A stretch of 10,543 bases of DNA from Synergistaceae bacterium. GTDB taxonomy: Bacteria; Synergistota; Synergistia; Synergistales; Synergistaceae. A program made the position numbers and the translations under genes. Positions within the stretch are counted from its first letter, which is position 1. Every line of letters starts with the position of its first letter. Location of the stretch: the NCBI GenBank assembly GCA_012727545.1, contig JAAYHA010000224.1, forward strand, positions 1 to 10,543. The letters are read 5' to 3'. The notes below the pieces were generated by a model, which was not told the DNA's origin, searched no databases, and worked only from the letters and a program-made list of their open reading frames with translations. Below, piece after piece: positions 7,453 through 10,543 of the stretch.

Positions 7453-7500
7453 CCTTTGTTAATAATATAAAAAAATATAAAGATACGAAAGGTCGCTGTT
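7453..7500 (+). promoter_or_regulatory. AT-rich intergenic gap, possible weak promoter
   Basis: This 48-base gap separates the division-related genes from the moeA pair and is much more AT-rich than its surroundings. It contains TTGTTA (7456-7461) and TATAAA (7476-7481), but the spacing of 14 bases is short for a sigma-70 promoter. It may serve as a promoter or UP-like element for the moeA genes. No terminator hairpin is visible, so read-through from upstream is also likely. Confidence 0.25.
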
Positions 7501-7503
7501 TTG

Positions 7504-8739
7504 ATGTCTGGTTTTGTTAAAGAGGTCATTCCTCGCATGCAGGCCCTGCAGATCGTTGCTGAAGGGCTCTCCTTTCCCTGGCATGTGCGGACTGTAGATA
7601 TGCCGATCGATTCTGCCCTGGGAAAAAGGATATCCGGGGACGTTGAAGCCCAAGAAAAGTATCCGCCATACACCCGAAGCCTCAGGGATGGTTTTGCAGT
7701 ACAAAGTTCAGATGTAGTGGCTGCGACTCCAGGTACGCCGACATTTTTAAATATGTCCGGAGATATTTTAATGGGTGTTCTCCCTAATATCTCAATAAAA
7801 CAGGGAGAGGCTGCATCCATCCCTACAGGCGGTGTGCTTCCTGATGGGACTGATGCAGTTGTAATGCTTGAAAATACTCATCTTACAGGAGGATGGGTGG
7901 AGGTAAGGGGTGCCGTACAATCCGGAGAAAATGTGATACTTGCGGGAGAGGAATTCCCTGTTGGAAAAAGGGTCCTCTCAAAAGGCGATATGGTAGATTT
8001 CAGGACGATGAGCGTACTTGCTACCCTCGGTATCAAAACTGTCCCTTCGATAGATCTTAAAATTAGCATCTTAAGTACCGGTGATGAGATAGTACCTGTT
8101 GAAACTGATCCTCTTCCACCCGGAAAGATCAGGGATGTGAACGGATGGTCTGTCAGGTCTCTCCTTTCACGCTATGGTTTTGAGTCTGAATACAGGGGGA
8201 TACTCTCTGATGAGGGTGATCTTTTTGAGAAGACCGTAAATGAAGAGGCATCAAGTTGTGACGTTTTGATACTGAGCGGAGGTTCCTCTGTGGGAACAAG
8301 GGACCATTGTTCCAGGGTCCTTGAAAAACTCCCTGCACCGGGACTTATGGTTAGGGGCATCAATATCGTCCCGGGAAAACCAACCCTGATCGCCGGCAGC
8401 CTTGAAGAGAGAAAACTTGTCGTCAGCCTTCCCGGGCACCCACTTTCATGCTTTACCGTAGCGTACGTACTGTTGATCCCATTGTTGCTGAAACTCATAG
8501 GGGCATCTGACACAGGATATGGAATAAAAATGAAGCTGCCGATGTCGAGAGATATTACAGCAAGGACGGGTCCTGAAGAGTTTGTCCCATGCAGGATAAC
8601 ACAGGACGGCAAAATTGATCCGATCCTTGCCAAGTCAGGATACATTTCTTCTCTTGCCTCAGCGGACGGATTTATAAGGATCCCAGAGGACCGTGAAACT
8701 ATAAGAGCCGGTGAGACGGCGGAGGTATGGTTATGGTAG
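7504..8739 (+). CDS. moeA: Molybdopterin molybdenumtransferase MoeA (first copy)
   Basis: MoeA inserts molybdate (or tungstate) into adenylylated molybdopterin to form the molybdenum cofactor in the cytoplasm. The product is about 411 residues, the normal length. Numbered from the TTG at 7501, motifs are LRDGFAV (61-67), IPTGGVLPDGTDAVVMLE (107-124), AGEEF (148-152), the MoCF fold signature LSTGDEIV (191-198), IRDVN (210-214), LSGGSSVGTRDH (258-269), VPGKPTLIA (290-298) and LPGHPLS (310-316), followed by the C-terminal domain IV (about 340-412). The usual Asp in the AGED motif is Glu151 here. TTG 7501 and ATG 7504 are adjacent starts; AAAGG at 7488-7492 gives eight or eleven bases of spacing, so the choice is open and changes one residue. 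The gene is separated from the SPOR gene by an AT-rich gap and overlaps the second moeA. Confidence 0.95.
   Translation: MSGFVKEVIPRMQALQIVAEGLSFPWHVRTVDMPIDSALGKRISGDVEAQEKYPPYTRSLRDGFAVQSSDVVAATPGTPTFLNMSGDILMGVLPNISIKQGEAASIPTGGVLPDGTDAVVMLENTHLTGGWVEVRGAVQSGENVILAGEEFPVGKRVLSKGDMVDFRTMSVLATLGIKTVPSIDLKISILSTGDEIVPVETDPLPPGKIRDVNGWSVRSLLSRYGFESEYRGILSDEGDLFEKTVNEEASSCDVLILSGGSSVGTRDHCSRVLEKLPAPGLMVRGINIVPGKPTLIAGSLEERKLVVSLPGHPLSCFTVAYVLLIPLLLKLIGASDTGYGIKMKLPMSRDITARTGPEEFVPCRITQDGKIDPILAKSGYISSLASADGFIRIPEDRETIRAGETAEVWLW
8721..8726 (+). promoter_or_regulatory. Ribosome binding site of the second moeA, inside the first
   Basis: GGAGGT lies within the last codons of the first moeA. It touches ATG 8727 but is six bases from ATG 8733, which favours the second ATG and coupled translation of the two moeA genes. 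Confidence 0.75.
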
Positions 8740-10543
8740 CTGCATACAGTGAACATGTAGAACTTAGAACAGCCATTGAAATGCTGAAAAAAACATTTGG
8801 GAAATCAACTGTAAAAAAAACAGCTGATAAAAACATATCAGAGGCTCTTGGATGTATTTTGACAAAAGATATTACAGCGCACAGGAACGTTCCGCATTAT
8901 GCCGCCTCCGCTGTTGACGGCTATGCAGTTGATGCATCCTCTACTATCGGGGCGTCACAGGCAACCCCGGTATCACTGGATCCCTCAGGATACAAGTGGA
9001 TGAACACAGGAGCCGATGTGCCTTTCTGGGCGAACGCAGTCCTTATGGTAGAAGATTCTTCAATAGAAGGCAACGATCTTCTGATATTCAAAAGCCTGAC
9101 CCCATCTGCCAACGTAAGGCCCCTTGGTGAAGATGTTATGGCAGGACAGATAATAGCAAGAGAGGGAGATGTGGTCACACCCGCTCTGATATCCCTCTTT
9201 TTATGTGCAGGAATAGATAAAGTCCCTGTCTTCAAAAAGCCCAGGACACTCTACATCCCGACCGGTGATGAGATCATATCAAGAGGTAAATGGCTTTTAG
9301 ATCCAAAACCTAAATCCGGAACTGTAGCAGAGAGCAATTCTCTGTTTATCGAAGCATCCTTCAAGGAATGGGGATTTGATGTGGACGTATCCCCTGTTGT
9401 TCCTGATGATCCTGCCCTGTTGAAGGAAAAAGTCTCTTATGGGGTTGAAAACTATGATGTTGTGCTTGTTGGTGCCGGTTCAGCAAAAGGCCGCAGGGAC
9501 CATACCCTGGAAGTCTTTGAAGCTCTTGGAAAGGTGATATTCAGATGGATACGCATGAAACCCGGCAGACCTGCAATGGCTGCAGAGATACAGGGCAAGC
9601 CTGTTGTTTGCCTTCCCGGTTTTCCCATGTCTACAACAGTGGTCCTGTGGAGCCTTGTATATCCATTGCTCAACTTCCTTTCAGCAAGAGAAGATGACCC
9701 GGACAGCATTATAAAAGAAGCTGCAGGATGTATTGAAACCTGGAATACCAAACTGCTTGTACAGCATTCTTCGCCGGCAGGAATAGAAGAATGGCTGAGG
9801 GTCAAAACGGCTAAAGTAGGTGATACTTTATACTCATGGGCTCTGACTTCCGGAGCCAGCGTTCTTTGGGCACTGGCAGAGGCAGATGGGATAGCTTTAC
9901 TTCCTGCTTCGGCACTTGAATGTGAGAAGGGAACAGATGTTACTGTCTGGATGAAAAGAAAAGTTGACCTGGACAGGAGGATACTCTTCCAAGGTTCTGA
10001 CGATCCTGCTATCCAGCTTCTCGTGACCCCGATCAGACGAAGGGGCGGAGATTTCGTTTCAAGAGCTGTAGGAAGCATGGGGGGCCTTGCCGCCCTGAGC
10101 AGGGGAGAGTGTCACATGGCTGCGGCACATCTTCTTGACGACAGTAACGGTACATATAACGACAGCTTTATTGAACGTTTTGCCAACGGGGCCAAATGGG
10201 TGCGTATCCTTGTCTTTTACAGGACTCAGGGGATAATCGTGCAGAAGGGCAACCCAAAAAAAATAAATTCATTCGAAGATCTATGTGCAGGCGACAATGT
10301 ATTTTCAAACAGGCAGCCGGGGGCAGGCACAAGGGTCCTCTTTGACCACCTCTTGAAAAAGACAGGAAGGATCCCCTCGGATATTAAAGGCTATGAACAG
10401 CAGTGTACTACGCACATGGAAGCTGCAAATCGAGTCTATACAGGTCTTGCAGATGCAACTCTGGGAATAAAATCAGCAGCGGATGCCCTGGGACTTGACT
10501 TCATAGCGCTTGCAGAGGAACCCTATGAACTTGTAATACCTTC
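8733..10543 (+). CDS. MoeA-family protein fused to a C-terminal PBP-like domain (3' end outside window)
   Basis: The frame is open to the window edge (603 complete codons), so the end of the gene is missing. Residues 1 to about 415 are a second MoeA: SAVDGYAV (59-66), LGEDV (131-135), IPTGDEI (175-181), AESNS (199-203), GAGSAKGRRDH (247-257), KPGRPAM (276-282) and LPGFPMS (294-300), then domain IV (about 335-412). From about 417 a PBP-like domain (PF12727-type) follows: FQGSDDPA, VGSMGGLAALSRGE (446-459), AAHLLDDSNGTYN (464-476), TQGIIVQKGNP, NRQPGAGTRVLFD (526-538) and GYEQQCTTHMEAA (553-565). Such domains are known fused to MoeA or to DNA-binding domains and may bind an oxyanion, but the ligand is not established. 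ATG 8733 is preferred over ATG 8727, because GGAGGT (8721-8726) directly abuts the earlier ATG. It overlaps the first moeA by seven bases. Confidence 0.93.
   Translation, partial: MVAAYSEHVELRTAIEMLKKTFGKSTVKKTADKNISEALGCILTKDITAHRNVPHYAASAVDGYAVDASSTIGASQATPVSLDPSGYKWMNTGADVPFWANAVLMVEDSSIEGNDLLIFKSLTPSANVRPLGEDVMAGQIIAREGDVVTPALISLFLCAGIDKVPVFKKPRTLYIPTGDEIISRGKWLLDPKPKSGTVAESNSLFIEASFKEWGFDVDVSPVVPDDPALLKEKVSYGVENYDVVLVGAGSAKGRRDHTLEVFEALGKVIFRWIRMKPGRPAMAAEIQGKPVVCLPGFPMSTTVVLWSLVYPLLNFLSAREDDPDSIIKEAAGCIETWNTKLLVQHSSPAGIEEWLRVKTAKVGDTLYSWALTSGASVLWALAEADGIALLPASALECEKGTDVTVWMKRKVDLDRRILFQGSDDPAIQLLVTPIRRRGGDFVSRAVGSMGGLAALSRGECHMAAAHLLDDSNGTYNDSFIERFANGAKWVRILVFYRTQGIIVQKGNPKKINSFEDLCAGDNVFSNRQPGAGTRVLFDHLLKKTGRIPSDIKGYEQQCTTHMEAANRVYTGLADATLGIKSAADALGLDFIALAEEPYELVIP

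Noticed and set aside
7453..7492. CCTTT ... AAAGG inverted repeat as a terminator
   Set aside because: The stem is only five base pairs with a loop of about 30 AT-rich bases and no following T tract.
8172..8756. Antisense open frame of 194 codons across the first moeA
   Set aside because: It mirrors the conserved MoeA domains and shows no domain signature.
8813..8821. A-runs of about eight bases (also near 1248 and 10256) as slippage sites or frameshifts
   Set aside because: The protein motifs on both sides of each run stay in one frame, so neither a frameshift nor programmed slippage is needed.
9452..10078. Antisense open frame of 208 codons across the second moeA
   Set aside because: It lies wholly opposite a well-supported MoeA-PBP coding frame, and its Ser/Pro/Ala-rich product looks like a codon shadow with no recognisable motif.

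Overview
The window holds nine protein genes, all on the + strand. They are packed into what looks like one or two operons, and there is no gene-free stretch longer than 70 bases. The organism is clearly bacterial, with moderate GC and purine-rich Shine-Dalgarno sites before most genes. The order murC-murB-ftsQ-ftsA-ftsZ, the very divergent ftsQ, the oxygen-sensitive radical SAM enzyme and the paired MoeA genes (one with a PBP-like tail) suggest an anaerobic, diderm-type bacterium. My best guess is the Synergistota, with Clostridia-like lineages as the alternative. This is inference from gene content and order, not from a search.

Bases 1-5248 are the end of a division and cell wall (dcw) cluster. 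It contains the C-terminal half of murC, cut by the window edge, then murB, a divergent ftsQ/divIB-like gene, ftsA and ftsZ. MurC and MurB make the UDP-MurNAc peptide precursor in the cytoplasm. FtsZ forms the division ring, FtsA anchors it to the membrane through a C-terminal amphipathic helix, and the FtsQ-like protein would reach into the periplasm to connect the ring to septal wall synthesis. Three of these genes start with TTG or GTG.

Bases 5249-7452 hold two genes that are not part of the classical cluster: a radical SAM enzyme of unknown function, with a CxxxCxxC cluster site and a B12-binding-like N-terminal region, and a single-pass membrane protein ending in a SPOR domain. SPOR domains bind septal peptidoglycan, so the second fits a division role. 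The radical SAM gene is the least explained gene here. Its frame is open up to the ftsZ stop, and a strong GGAGG site precedes a possible CTG start.

Bases 7453-10543 start with a 48-base AT-rich gap, followed by two MoeA-family molybdenum cofactor genes in tandem. The first is a full-length MoeA. The second overlaps it by a few bases and carries an extra C-terminal periplasmic-binding-protein-like domain, which is cut by the window end. The two MoeA copies differ at several conserved acidic motif positions, so they may have divided labour, for example between molybdate and tungstate insertion.

No RNA genes, insertion sequences, CRISPR arrays or convincing terminators are visible. The most interesting leads are the radical SAM gene placed between ftsZ and the SPOR gene, its possible CTG start, the Trp-rich FtsQ-like protein, and the MoeA/MoeA-PBP pair.
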